In this document: one piece after another, positions 8,114 to 16,071 of the stretch
Position numbering within the stretch: position 1 is the stretch's first letter
How the letters are laid out: the number at the start of each line of letters is the position of its first letter
The notes under the pieces: generated by a model
The model's input: only the letters and a program-made list of their open reading frames with translations
Told to the model about the DNA's origin: nothing
The model's database searches: none
NCBI RefSeq assembly: GCF_009674485.1
Contig: NZ_WKJJ01000003.1
Location: 124,001-188,000 of the forward strand
DNA length: 64,000 bases
Source: Pseudoduganella rivuli
GTDB lineage: Bacteria > Pseudomonadota > Gammaproteobacteria > Burkholderiales > Burkholderiaceae_D
Direction of reading: 5' to 3'
Program-made: the position numbers and the translations under genes

Positions 8114-9169
8114 ATGAGCACAACAACCATTGCGCCTGAACGCAAGCTGACCATGGCGCAAGCCATCGCGGAAGCCATTGCCCAGGAAATGCAGGCCAAC
8201 CCGGAAGTCTTCGTGATGGGCGAGGACGTCGGCAAGTATGGCGGCATATTCGGCGCCACCAGCGGCCTGCTGGCGAAATTCGGCAAGGACCGCATCATGG
8301 ATACGCCGATTTCCGAAACGGCCTTTATCGGCGCCGCCATCGGTGCGGCGGCCGAAGGCATGCGGCCGATCGCCGAACTGATGTTCGTGGACTTTTTCGG
8401 CGTTTGCATGGACATGATCTACAACCACATGGCCAAGAACACCTATATGGCGGGCGGCAACATCCAGCTGCCGATGGTGCTGATGACCGGCATCGGCGGC
8501 GGCTACAACGATGCGGCCCAGCACTCGCAGTGCCTGTACGCGACGTTCGGCCATTTGCCCGGCATGAAAGTGGTGGTGCCGTCCAATGCATATGACGCGA
8601 AGGGGCTGATGATCCAGTCGATCCGCGACAACAATCCGGTGGTGTTCATGTTCCACAAGGGGATCATGGGCTTGCCGTGGATGTCGTTCTTCGAGGGCAG
8701 CACCAACCTGGTGCCGGAAGCGGCGTATGCGATTCCCTTTGGCCAGGCCAGGGTCGTGCGCGAAGGCACGGACGTCACCATCGTCACCTTGAGCCAGATG
8801 GTGCAAAAGGCCGTGCTGGCGGCGGCCGAACTGGAACAGCAGGGCATTTCCGCCGAAGTGCTCGACCTGCGCACCATCGTGCCACTGGACCGGCAAGCCA
8901 TTCTCGATTCGGTGCGCAAGACCGGCCGCCTGCTGGTGGCCGACGAGGATTACCTGAGCTTCGGCCTGAGCGGGGAAATCGCCGCCATCGTGGCGGAAAA
9001 CCTGGACACGGTGCCTCTGCGCGCGCCCGTCAAGCGGCTGGCCGTGCCGGACGTGCCGATTCCCTATGCGCGCCCGCTTGAACAATTCGTGATCCCGCAA
9101 GTGGCCGGCATCGTTGCCGCCGCCCGCGAACTCGTTACCGGCCTCACCATTGAAAGGAATGCAGCATGA
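8114..9169 (+). CDS. TPP-dependent 2-oxoacid/acetoin dehydrogenase E1 beta subunit
   Basis: Partner of the preceding E1 alpha, 351 residues. ATG 8114 is preferred over 8102 because GGAG sits six bases before it. It shows the transketolase-like pyrimidine domain (VFVMGEDVGKYGGIFGAT, DTPISETAFIGAAIGAA, RPIAELMFVDF) and the C-terminal transketolase domain (VTIVTLSQMVQKA, EVLDLRTIVPLD, RLLVADEDY). E1 alpha and beta form an alpha2-beta2 tetramer with TPP at the interface. The stop overlaps the start of the lipoyl carrier gene by four bases (ATGA), so translation is probably coupled. Substrate preference cannot be read from the sequence. Confidence 0.92.
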   Translation: MSTTTIAPERKLTMAQAIAEAIAQEMQANPEVFVMGEDVGKYGGIFGATSGLLAKFGKDRIMDTPISETAFIGAAIGAAAEGMRPIAELMFVDFFGVCMDMIYNHMAKNTYMAGGNIQLPMVLMTGIGGGYNDAAQHSQCLYATFGHLPGMKVVVPSNAYDAKGLMIQSIRDNNPVVFMFHKGIMGLPWMSFFEGSTNLVPEAAYAIPFGQARVVREGTDVTIVTLSQMVQKAVLAAAELEQQGISAEVLDLRTIVPLDRQAILDSVRKTGRLLVADEDYLSFGLSGEIAAIVAENLDTVPLRAPVKRLAVPDVPIPYARPLEQFVIPQVAGIVAAARELVTGLTIERNAA

Positions 9170-9423
9170 GCACCCAACATCCGATTCACCTGCCGGACAG
9201 CGCCTGGGACGACGTCGAGCCCGGCACCGAAGCCTTGCTGGAGCAATGGCTGGTGCAACCCGGCGACCGCGTCAGCGCGGGGCAGCCCATCGCCATGGTG
9301 GTGATGGTGAAGACCGGCATCGAGGTGTGCGCGCCGTGCGATGGCTTGCTGGAGCAGGTCCTGATCGATGCCGACGGCACGATCGCCCAAGGCAAGGCGC
9401 TCGGCGCCGTGCGGGAGGCATGA
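9166..9423 (+). CDS. Stand-alone lipoyl carrier domain protein (split E2 part 1)
   Basis: An 85-residue protein that is a single biotinyl/lipoyl domain (DVEPGTEALLEQWLVQPGDRVS; attachment site in VMVKTGIEV, Lys49; symmetrical second half). It overlaps the E1 beta gene by four bases and abuts the E2 core gene. In most dehydrogenase complexes this domain is fused to the E2 acyltransferase; here it is a free swinging-arm protein. The attachment motif MVKT differs from the common ETDKA of E2, so recognition by the operon's own ligase-like protein (10122-10895) is plausible. No peripheral-subunit-binding domain is present. Confidence 0.88.
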   Translation: MSTQHPIHLPDSAWDDVEPGTEALLEQWLVQPGDRVSAGQPIAMVVMVKTGIEVCAPCDGLLEQVLIDADGTIAQGKALGAVREA

Positions 9424-10121
9424 TGATCGCGCTTCCCTCCTCCTTGCCCGAGCCCGACCTGGTGCCGCTGCGCGGGATGCGCGGCAGCATCGCCCGCAAC
9501 ATGGCGGCGGGCTGGCAGGCGCCGCGCGTGGCGCTGGCCATGCAAGCCGACATGAGCGCCTGCAACCGGCTGCGCGCGCAATTGCAGCGCCGCGCCGAAG
9601 GCCTGCGCATCAGCGTCACGCCGGTCGTGCTGCGCGCACTGGCGATGTCGCTGAAGCGCTTCCCGTCGATCAATGCACTGATGCGCGAGGGCGCGTTTGA
9701 GCGCATGCCGGGCGTGCATATCGGCCTGGCGGTGGCGCTCGACGACGGGCTGGCCGTGCCCGTGATCCGCGATGCAGACCGCAAGTCGATCGTCATGCTG
9801 GCGGCCGAGGCGGCGGAACTGGCGGCCGGCGCCCGCGCCGGGACCTTGCCCATCAAGGCTTACCAGGGCGGCACCTTCACCGTATCGAGCCTGGGCGCGG
9901 CGGGTGTCGACTGGTTCACGCCCATCCTCAATCCGCCGCAGGTCGGCATCCTGGGACTGGGCCGGGTGCAGGACCAGGCCGTGGTGCGCGGTGGCGAGAT
10001 CGCCATTGCGCCGATGACCACGCTGAGCTTCGTGTTCGACCACCGCGCGGTGGACGGCCACCCGGCCGCGCAGTTCCTGGGCGACCTGAAAGCGCGGCTG
10101 GAATCCTGCGAGGGCCTGTAA
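9423..10121 (+). CDS. 2-oxoacid dehydrogenase acyltransferase catalytic domain (split E2 part 2)
   Basis: About 232 residues forming only the CAT-like E2 core, which transfers the acyl group from lipoyl to CoA. Features: LRGMRGSIARNMAAGWQ at the start, GLAVPVIRDAD, and the catalytic DHRAVDGH with His207. Two adjacent ATGs (9420 and 9423) are possible; 9423 is better spaced from GGGAGG. There is no lipoyl or E3-binding domain, so carrier, core and any E3 must assemble by other contacts. No dihydrolipoamide dehydrogenase gene occurs in the window; a shared housekeeping E3 is assumed. Confidence 0.9.
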   Translation: MIALPSSLPEPDLVPLRGMRGSIARNMAAGWQAPRVALAMQADMSACNRLRAQLQRRAEGLRISVTPVVLRALAMSLKRFPSINALMREGAFERMPGVHIGLAVALDDGLAVPVIRDADRKSIVMLAAEAAELAAGARAGTLPIKAYQGGTFTVSSLGAAGVDWFTPILNPPQVGILGLGRVQDQAVVRGGEIAIAPMTTLSFVFDHRAVDGHPAAQFLGDLKARLESCEGL

Positions 10122-10895
10122 ATGTTCACCCCATTGTGGAGCATGGACGGCGGCCCGGCGCCGGCCGCGTGCGAAGAGGAACAGGCGTGGAACGAGCGGC
10201 GCCTGGCGGAGCCCGTCACCAGTCCGGCGCTGCGGCTGTGGACTTACCGCGTGCCCGGCGTGGTGCTGGGCTGCGCGCAACGCCGGCTCTACGAGCTGGG
10301 GCCGGCGCTGCCGGCGGACGGTTCGGCCATCACCGTGATACCGCGCATGGCCGGCGGCGGCGCGGTGCTGACCGGGCCGTGGATGCTGAGCGCATCGGTG
10401 CTGCTGCCGTATGGCCATCCGCTGCTGTCATCGAGCCTGGTCGACAGTTACCGCTGGCTGGGTGAGGTGTTTGCCAGCGTGCTGCGCGGGCAGGGCTTCA
10501 CCTGCCACGCGGCGACGCCGGCCGAGGCGGCGCGCCTGCAGGAACAACGCGGCAGCGACGACCTGGACTGGGCCTGTTACGGCGGCTATTCGCCGTGGGA
10601 AGTGGTGGCCGGCGGCCGCAAGCTGGTCGGCCTGGCCCAGGTGCGGCGCCGCACCGGCGTACTGCTGGCGGCGGGTTTGCTGCTGGACCAGCCGGACTGG
10701 CTGTTGCTGACCGGCGCCATGGGCCGACCGGCCGCGCACGCGGCGCGGCTGGCCGCCTGCAACACCTCGTGCACGCAGCTGCGTGGCGCCGGCAACTGGA
10801 AAGACGCGATTGCCGGGCCGTTGCTGCGCGCGCTGGAGTATGCATTGTTTCAACTGCCGGAAGACATGGCAGGGCAGGAGTTGGCGCTGTATTGA
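10122..10895 (+). CDS. Lipoate-protein ligase A / octanoyltransferase family protein
   Basis: A 257-residue BPL/LplA/LipB-fold protein starting directly after the E2 core stop. It shows the family motif RMAGGGAVLTG near residue 75 (equivalent of RRxxGGGxV), and GGRKLVGLAQVRRRTGVLL with the conserved lysine. It lacks the extra C-terminal domain of classical LplA, which is closer to LipM/LplA-like transferases. Its place between a free lipoyl carrier and the oxidoreductase genes suggests it lipoylates that carrier. Whether it uses free lipoate with ATP or transfers from another lipoyl/octanoyl protein cannot be decided. Confidence 0.82.
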   Translation: MFTPLWSMDGGPAPAACEEEQAWNERRLAEPVTSPALRLWTYRVPGVVLGCAQRRLYELGPALPADGSAITVIPRMAGGGAVLTGPWMLSASVLLPYGHPLLSSSLVDSYRWLGEVFASVLRGQGFTCHAATPAEAARLQEQRGSDDLDWACYGGYSPWEVVAGGRKLVGLAQVRRRTGVLLAAGLLLDQPDWLLLTGAMGRPAAHAARLAACNTSCTQLRGAGNWKDAIAGPLLRALEYALFQLPEDMAGQELALY

Positions 10896-10926
10896 TTGCT
10901 ACGGATAACCATAAAAGGAGACAACC

Positions 10927-11484
10927 ATGGAACACCAACAACACGCCATGAGAGTGGTGGAAAAACGCATCAGGCTGACGCGGCGCGGCTTCCTCAAGGG
11001 CGCATCGGTCGGCGTCTCGGTACTGGGCGCCGGCGCCCTGATGGCGGCGCCCTCCGACGTGATGGCGCAGTCGTTCACGGTGCTGGGCAGCGACACCGCC
11101 CTGGTGCTGCTGAAAATGGCGCGCGACATCTTTCCGCACGACCGGGTGGCGGACAAGTTCTATCTGCACGCCATCGCCCCCTACGACGCGGATGCGGCCA
11201 GCGACCCGGCGCTGAAAGCGTTGCTGCTGGACGGGATCGCGCAACTGAACGCCAGCGCCCGCAGGCTGCATGGCAAGGATTACCTGGCGATCGAGGACGA
11301 GGCGCGGCGGGTCGAGGTGCTGCGCGCCATCGAGGACTCGGCATTTTTCCAGAAGATCAAGGGCGGCCTGGTGACGGGGCTGTACAACAACCCGGAACTG
11401 TTCCCGCTGTTCGGCTATGAAGGCTCATCGTGGGAAAAGGGCGGTTACGTGAACCGCGGCTTTAACGATATCGACTGGATCTGA
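10927..11484 (+). CDS. Gluconate 2-dehydrogenase subunit 3-like protein with Tat signal
   Basis: A 185-residue protein with a twin-arginine signal (RRGFLKG at residues 19-25 followed by a hydrophobic run ending VMAQS). It is the small-subunit family found with FAD-dependent GMC dehydrogenases, such as membrane gluconate 2-dehydrogenase, where subunit 3 supports export and folding of the flavin subunit. Signatures: ARDIFPHD and a C-terminal GYEGSSWEKGGYVNRGF. AAAGGAGA precedes ATG 10927, and the flavoprotein gene follows within about ten bases. The pair probably oxidises an alcohol or sugar substrate in the periplasm. Confidence 0.85.
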   Translation: MEHQQHAMRVVEKRIRLTRRGFLKGASVGVSVLGAGALMAAPSDVMAQSFTVLGSDTALVLLKMARDIFPHDRVADKFYLHAIAPYDADAASDPALKALLLDGIAQLNASARRLHGKDYLAIEDEARRVEVLRAIEDSAFFQKIKGGLVTGLYNNPELFPLFGYEGSSWEKGGYVNRGFNDIDWI

Positions 11485-11494
11485 GGAGATGGCA

Positions 11495-13081
11495 ATGGCG
11501 ACCCCGAACAGCAGCAAATACAGTACCGGCGACCGCGACGTGGTGGTGGTGATCGGCTCCGGCGCCGGCGGCGGCACGCTGGCCAATGAACTGGCGCAGC
11601 GCGGCGTGCGGGTGGTGATCCTGGAAGCGGGCAAGCACTACACGCAGGCTGATTTTGAAAATGATGAATGGGCCATGTTCAACAAGATTTCATGGCTGGA
11701 CAAGCGCATTTCCGCCGGCGGCTGGCACCACACGAAAACCTATCCCAACCTGCCGGCATGGATCGTCAAGGGCGTGGGCGGCTCCACCGTGCACTTTTCC
11801 GGCGTGGCGCTGCGCTTCCAGCCGCACGACTTCCGGACCCGCACCATCTACGGCCAGGTGGAAGGCGCCAATGTGCTGGACTGGCCGATCACTTACGCCG
11901 ACCTCGCGCCGTATTACGACAAGGCGGAAAAGAAAATGGGCGTGGCCGGTTCCAGGGCCAGCGGCATGCCGCCCATGCCGGAAAACAATCACTACAAGGT
12001 GATGGCGGCCGGCGCGCGCAAGATCGGCTACCGGAAGATCGTGCGCCCGGTGGCGTCCAACAGCAAGCCCAACGACGGGCGTCCGGCCTGCCAGCAGATC
12101 GGCTTTTGCATGCAGGGCTGCAAGATCGGCGCCAAGTGGTCGACCTTGTACACGGAAATACCCCGCGCGTTGGAAACCGGCAGGGCCGAATTGCGCCAGC
12201 AAGCCATGGTGCTGAAAATCGAGCACGACAAGTCCGGCAAGGTGACAGGCGTGCTGTACGTGGATGAACACGGGCGGACGCAACTGCAAAAGGCGCGCGT
12301 GGTGTGCGTGGCGGGCAATTCCATCGAGTCGCCCCGGCTGTTGCTGAACTCCGCTACTTCGCTGTTCCCGGACGGGCTGGCCAATTCGTCCGGGCAGGTC
12401 GGCAAGAATTACATGAACCACGCCACTGCCGCGGCGCTGGCGGTGCACCGCCAGCCGGTCTACATGTACCGCGGCTTCGATATCGGCGCCGTTGTTGCCG
12501 ATGAGGTCGACCTCGATACCCGTCGCGGTTTCAACGGCGGCTACTACCTGGAAGGGCTGGCGCTGGGCTTGCCGTATACCGCCGCGTTCATGAAACCGGG
12601 CGGCTGGGGGCGGGAGGTCACGTCCGCGCTGGACATGTATGACCACATGAGCTGCGTGTGGGTGTGCGGCGAAGACATGGCGCGCGAACAGAACAGCATC
12701 ACGCTGCATCCGACCGAGCGCGACCAGTACGGCTTGCCGGTGCCGATCGTCACCAAGACCTACCACAAGAATGACGATGCGATCGCTGCGCACGGCCTGA
12801 TGCAGTTCCGCAAGCTGTCGGAAGCGGTGGGCGCCACGCGCGTGATCGACATGCCGGCCTACCCGGCCAGCCACAACATGGGAACCAACCGCATGAGCGC
12901 ACTGGCGCGCGACGGCGTGGTGAACAAGTGGGGCCAGTCGCACGACATCAAGAACCTGTTCATCTCGGACGGCAGCCAGTTCACGTCCAGTTCGGCGGCC
13001 AACCCGACGTTGACCATCGTGGCGCTGGCGATCCGCCAGGCCGAATACATCGCGGGCGCCATGCGCCGCAAGGAGATTTGA
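11495..13081 (+). CDS. GMC-family FAD-dependent oxidoreductase
   Basis: A 528-residue glucose-methanol-choline oxidoreductase. ATG 11495 is chosen because GAGGAG lies six bases upstream; it directly abuts the alternative ATG 11489. The FAD-binding GxGxxGG motif is VIGSGAGGGTLANELA, with the downstream acidic residue in VILEAGKHY. GGSTVHFSG, a Cys-rich segment CQQIGFCMQGCKIGAKWS, the catalytic region PASHNMGTNRMS and the closing AANPTLTIVALAIRQAEYI are family-typical. It has no signal of its own and would hitch-hike through Tat with the preceding subunit. Substrate is unknown. Placement in an acetoin-type dehydrogenase operon suggests it oxidises an alcohol to the oxo compound the dehydrogenase then cleaves. 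Confidence 0.88.
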   Translation: MATPNSSKYSTGDRDVVVVIGSGAGGGTLANELAQRGVRVVILEAGKHYTQADFENDEWAMFNKISWLDKRISAGGWHHTKTYPNLPAWIVKGVGGSTVHFSGVALRFQPHDFRTRTIYGQVEGANVLDWPITYADLAPYYDKAEKKMGVAGSRASGMPPMPENNHYKVMAAGARKIGYRKIVRPVASNSKPNDGRPACQQIGFCMQGCKIGAKWSTLYTEIPRALETGRAELRQQAMVLKIEHDKSGKVTGVLYVDEHGRTQLQKARVVCVAGNSIESPRLLLNSATSLFPDGLANSSGQVGKNYMNHATAAALAVHRQPVYMYRGFDIGAVVADEVDLDTRRGFNGGYYLEGLALGLPYTAAFMKPGGWGREVTSALDMYDHMSCVWVCGEDMAREQNSITLHPTERDQYGLPVPIVTKTYHKNDDAIAAHGLMQFRKLSEAVGATRVIDMPAYPASHNMGTNRMSALARDGVVNKWGQSHDIKNLFISDGSQFTSSSAANPTLTIVALAIRQAEYIAGAMRRKEI

Positions 13082-13082
13082 C

Positions 13083-14288
13083 ATGCGCGGGAAAATGCAC
13101 GGGAAAATGCGCGGGATGGCGGCGGCGTGCGCGCTGCTGGCGGGAAGCGCCCAGGCGGGCGTGGGTTTCGAGACGGCCGAGGGCTGGAAATTCAGCACCG
13201 ATGGCTGGGTGATCCTGCAGGCGCACAAGCAAAATGGCGACCTGCCCGGCGCCACGGGCTTTCGCATCACGTCGGGCACCACGCCCAGCCTGATCGCCTT
13301 CAACGTCACTGCGCCCGCCACGGCGGGATTGAACATCACCAGCCGCGTGGGCTTGTACATCAACCCGCATTCGGGCGAGGGCAATTTCCGCAATGCCGGC
13401 AATGTCGGCGATACCGGCGCGAAAGCGCTGGACCCCAGGGAAATCTGGACCAAGGTGTCGGCGGGCTGGGGCGAAGTGGTGTTCGGCAAGGCCTACAGCA
13501 TTTACCAGGGCGAGGCGGTGCTGGCCGACGCCTCGGTGCTGGCAGGCGGCCTGACGGGGTATGACCACGTGAATACGCCAAACGCCTTTGCCGCCAGTTT
13601 CAATGGCGGCTACATGTGGGCCAACTTCAACGCGGGCGTGCGCTACAACTCGCCGCGGGATACGCCGCTGACGTTCTCGGTCGGCGTGTACGACCCCAGC
13701 CAGATCCGCAATGTGTTTGTCGGCTCCGGCGCCAGCCAGACCCGTACGCCGCGCGTGGAAGCGGGGCTGTACTACCAGCCGGTGCTGGGGACTGCGCGCA
13801 TCAAGCTGTATGCCGATGCCATCCGCCAGGATGCGCGCGGGTGCATGACGGCGGCGGGCACGCCTTGCGCCAGCACGCGCGTCGCCACGCGGGGGGGGGC
13901 GGCCGGGATCGTCGCCGATCTCGGCGCCGTGAACCTGGTCCTGACCGGCTTCCGGGGCCAGGGGCTGGGCTCGGTGCTGCTGCAGGACGTCGATGCGCTC
14001 GATGCGGCGGGCCTCGAGCGCGACAGCCGGGGCTACTTCGGCCAGCTGGTGTACCGGCCTCAGCCGAGGTTGTCGCTGCGTTACAGCCACGGCCGTACCC
14101 ACATCGATGACACGGCGGCAACGGCGGGCCATACCGGCAAGACCCATATCGCCGGCGCTTACTTGACGGTCAACCCGCTGCTGACCGTGTATGGCGAACT
14201 GGCCCGCTCCACGTTCACGCTGAACCCCGTGTTCGGACGCGCCACCAGCACCGACTACGCCACCGGCGGCATCCGGTTTATGTGGTAG
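13083..14288 (+). CDS. Gram-negative outer membrane porin
   Basis: A 401-residue beta-barrel protein with a signal peptide (about 23 residues, ending GSAQA) and alternating amphipathic strands ending in an aromatic residue (RFMW), as outer membrane barrels do. It resembles betaproteobacterial general porins or OprD-like carbohydrate porins. AAGGAG in the last codons of the GMC gene serves as ribosome site. As the last gene of the sigma-54 operon it probably admits the operon's substrate. A nine-G run at 13891-13899 lies in frame near residue 270. Confidence 0.85.
   Translation: MRGKMHGKMRGMAAACALLAGSAQAGVGFETAEGWKFSTDGWVILQAHKQNGDLPGATGFRITSGTTPSLIAFNVTAPATAGLNITSRVGLYINPHSGEGNFRNAGNVGDTGAKALDPREIWTKVSAGWGEVVFGKAYSIYQGEAVLADASVLAGGLTGYDHVNTPNAFAASFNGGYMWANFNAGVRYNSPRDTPLTFSVGVYDPSQIRNVFVGSGASQTRTPRVEAGLYYQPVLGTARIKLYADAIRQDARGCMTAAGTPCASTRVATRGGAAGIVADLGAVNLVLTGFRGQGLGSVLLQDVDALDAAGLERDSRGYFGQLVYRPQPRLSLRYSHGRTHIDDTAATAGHTGKTHIAGAYLTVNPLLTVYGELARSTFTLNPVFGRATSTDYATGGIRFMW
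13891..13899 (+). repeat. Homopolymeric G9 tract inside the porin gene
   Basis: Nine consecutive G within codons for Arg-Gly-Gly-Ala. Change by one base would frameshift the porin two-thirds of the way along, so the tract could support slipped-strand on/off switching. The frame is intact here. Confidence 0.8.
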
Positions 14289-14455
14289 CAAGCAAGATTA
14301 TTGCGAAACAGTGCGCAAGAGGCGGGCAGCGACCCTGTCCGCTTCCTGCCTCCCGGTCCCGTGACTCTGTTATGTGCCGCACGGTACACAACAAGTGAAC
14401 GTCCTATCGTGTGTCAGGCAATGCAGCCCATTCACTACACGACGAGGACTCCATC

Positions 14456-14866
14456 ATGGACAATATTTCTTCCGGCACCAACAAACCCAGCGATACCGTA
14501 ACGGCAATCGGCCGCGATCTTTCCAAGGATACACACAGCGCCATCGATACTGCGGCGGACAAGGCGCAGCCGACGGCAGACCGCCTGGCCAGCTCGGCCC
14601 ATGCGGCCGTGGACCGTATCGCCGACAAAGTGCAGCCCACCGCTGAAAAGCTGGCATCGGCCGCGCACAGCGCCACCAACAAGATTGCCGATACCGCCAA
14701 CAAGGTCGGCGACACGCTGGCCAACAAAGGCGAAAAACTCAGCGCCACCTACAAGCAATATGCAGAACAGGGCCGTGGCTATGTGCGTAGCAGCCCGGCA
14801 ATTTCCGTGCTGGTGGCGATGGCAGCCGGCTATGGCCTGTCGAAACTGCTGAGCTCGCGTAAGTAA
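14456..14866 (+). CDS. DUF883/ElaB-YqjD-type membrane-anchored protein
   Basis: A 136-residue protein of amphipathic Ala/Asp/Lys-rich helices (repeated AxDKxQPTA-R/E-LASxAHxA) ending in one membrane segment (AISVLVAMAAGYGLSKLL) and a basic tail. This is the architecture of the ElaB/YqjD/YgaM family, inner membrane tail-anchored proteins of stationary phase, at least one of which binds ribosomes. ATG 14456 with AGGA upstream is preferred over 14411. It begins a run of stress-type genes leading to catalase. The 167 bp before it contain no gene. Confidence 0.78.
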   Translation: MDNISSGTNKPSDTVTAIGRDLSKDTHSAIDTAADKAQPTADRLASSAHAAVDRIADKVQPTAEKLASAAHSATNKIADTANKVGDTLANKGEKLSATYKQYAEQGRGYVRSSPAISVLVAMAAGYGLSKLLSSRK

Positions 14867-14945
14867 GCCATCACGCAGCGCCCGCACCAGCGGGCGCCGC
14901 CGTCTCCAGCGTCTCCTTCCGCATTTCTACCCAAACGGGATCGCC

Positions 14946-15968
14946 ATGAACACTTCCATTCCTTATCCATCCACAGCAGGCGCCGGTGTCAACCCGGTGC
15001 CGGTGCCCGCCGCCGAACCCAGCTATGCGGCGGTATCGTGGAGCGCGGTGGCGGCTGGGGCGGCTGCGGCCGCAGCGCTGTCGTTCATCTTGCTGGTGCT
15101 GGGCGTCGGGCTGGGGCTGTCGGCGGTGTCGCCGTGGTCGTACAGTGCGCAGCCCCTGGGCAAGGCGACCATTCTGTGGGTATCGCTGATGGAACTGGCT
15201 TCGAGCGCCGTGGGCGGCTACATGGCGGGCCGGCTGCGCGTGCGCTGGTCCGGCGTGCATGGCGACGAAGTCTACTTCCGCGACACGGCCCACGGCTTGC
15301 TGGCGTGGGCAGCCGCCACGTTGCTGGTGGCCGCGCTGATGGCGGGCGCGGTGCGTGCGGCGCTGGGCGGTGCGATCGATGCGGGCGCCGCAGTCGCGAA
15401 TATCGTGCCGGATAACGCGACTGGCAAGGTTGCCGAGGTTGTGGCCGAGACCGTCGCCCCGGCGGCGCCGTCCGGCGGCGGAACGCCAGCCGCGCGGCAA
15501 GCGGCGCGCACTCCGGCCGCCGGCGATGCGGCGTCGGCGGACGCCAATGGACCGGCGTCAAGCAATTTTTCCGCCTATTACGCGGACGTGCTGCTGCGTT
15601 CCGACACCGTGCCCGTGCCCGATGTGACCGGCGCCGCGCTGCGCGCCGAACTGGTGCGCTTGCTCGACCGCCAGCCTGGCGGCCTGTCCGACGAAGACCG
15701 CCAATATGTGGCGCGCATGGTTGCCAAGCGCACCGGCCTGGAGCCGTCCGATGCGGAACGCAGGGTGGACGATGTGCTGGCCCGCCTGAACCAGGCGCGC
15801 GCCGACGCTGCTGCGCGCGCCAAGGCCGCCGCCGATGCGGCCCGCAAGGCCGGCGCATATTCCGCGCTGTGGATGTTCTTTGCGCTGTTGCTGGGCGCCT
15901 TTGCCGCCAGCCTGGCGGCGACCTTCGGCGGCCGCCAGCGCGATCTTGCCTCTCCACCCCGTTCCTGA
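14946..15968 (+). CDS. Conserved inner membrane protein
   Basis: A 340-residue protein. After a proline-rich start there are three hydrophobic segments (about 28-58, 73-95 and 118-140). A long Ala-rich hydrophilic stretch follows, with VPDVTGAALRAELVRLLDRQPGGLSDEDRQYVARMVAKRTGL. A last membrane helix lies near 298-322 (SALWMFFALLLGAFAASLAATFGG). Similar proteins are annotated as PhnA-like membrane proteins in related bacteria, as far as I recall, but the function is not known. It lies between the DUF883 gene and a tiny membrane peptide, all leading to catalase, so a role in envelope stress is a guess. Confidence 0.72.
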   Translation: MNTSIPYPSTAGAGVNPVPVPAAEPSYAAVSWSAVAAGAAAAAALSFILLVLGVGLGLSAVSPWSYSAQPLGKATILWVSLMELASSAVGGYMAGRLRVRWSGVHGDEVYFRDTAHGLLAWAAATLLVAALMAGAVRAALGGAIDAGAAVANIVPDNATGKVAEVVAETVAPAAPSGGGTPAARQAARTPAAGDAASADANGPASSNFSAYYADVLLRSDTVPVPDVTGAALRAELVRLLDRQPGGLSDEDRQYVARMVAKRTGLEPSDAERRVDDVLARLNQARADAAARAKAAADAARKAGAYSALWMFFALLLGAFAASLAATFGGRQRDLASPPRS

Positions 15969-15984
15969 CAAAAGGAGGTTCGAC

Positions 15985-16056
15985 ATGCGCTCCATCCTGC
16001 TTTGGCTGCTCGGCATTCCACTGCCCATCATCATTTTGATTGCGCTGCTGCGCTGA
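15985..16056 (+). CDS. 23-residue hydrophobic membrane peptide
   Basis: A short frame from ATG 15985 to TGA 16056, with a textbook AAAGGAGG ribosome site seven bases upstream, encodes MRSILLWLLG followed by IPLPIIILIALLR. The product is a single membrane helix with arginine at both ends. It sits 16 bp after the membrane protein gene and 15 bp before catalase, in the same direction. It is too short for routine gene calling, but the strong ribosome site and the spacing support translation. Function unknown; it could be a small partner of the upstream membrane protein. Confidence 0.7.
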   Translation: MRSILLWLLGIPLPIIILIALLR

Positions 16057-16071
16057 TTCGAAAGGACATCA

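Noticed and set aside
6848..9100. A 750-residue minus-strand open frame
   Set aside because: Antisense to the E1 alpha and beta genes and across the sigma-54 promoter; composition is shadow-like.
14310..14360. Imperfect GAGGCGGGCAG/CTTCCTGCCTC repeat after the porin as a terminator
   Set aside because: Stem is interrupted and no T-run follows.
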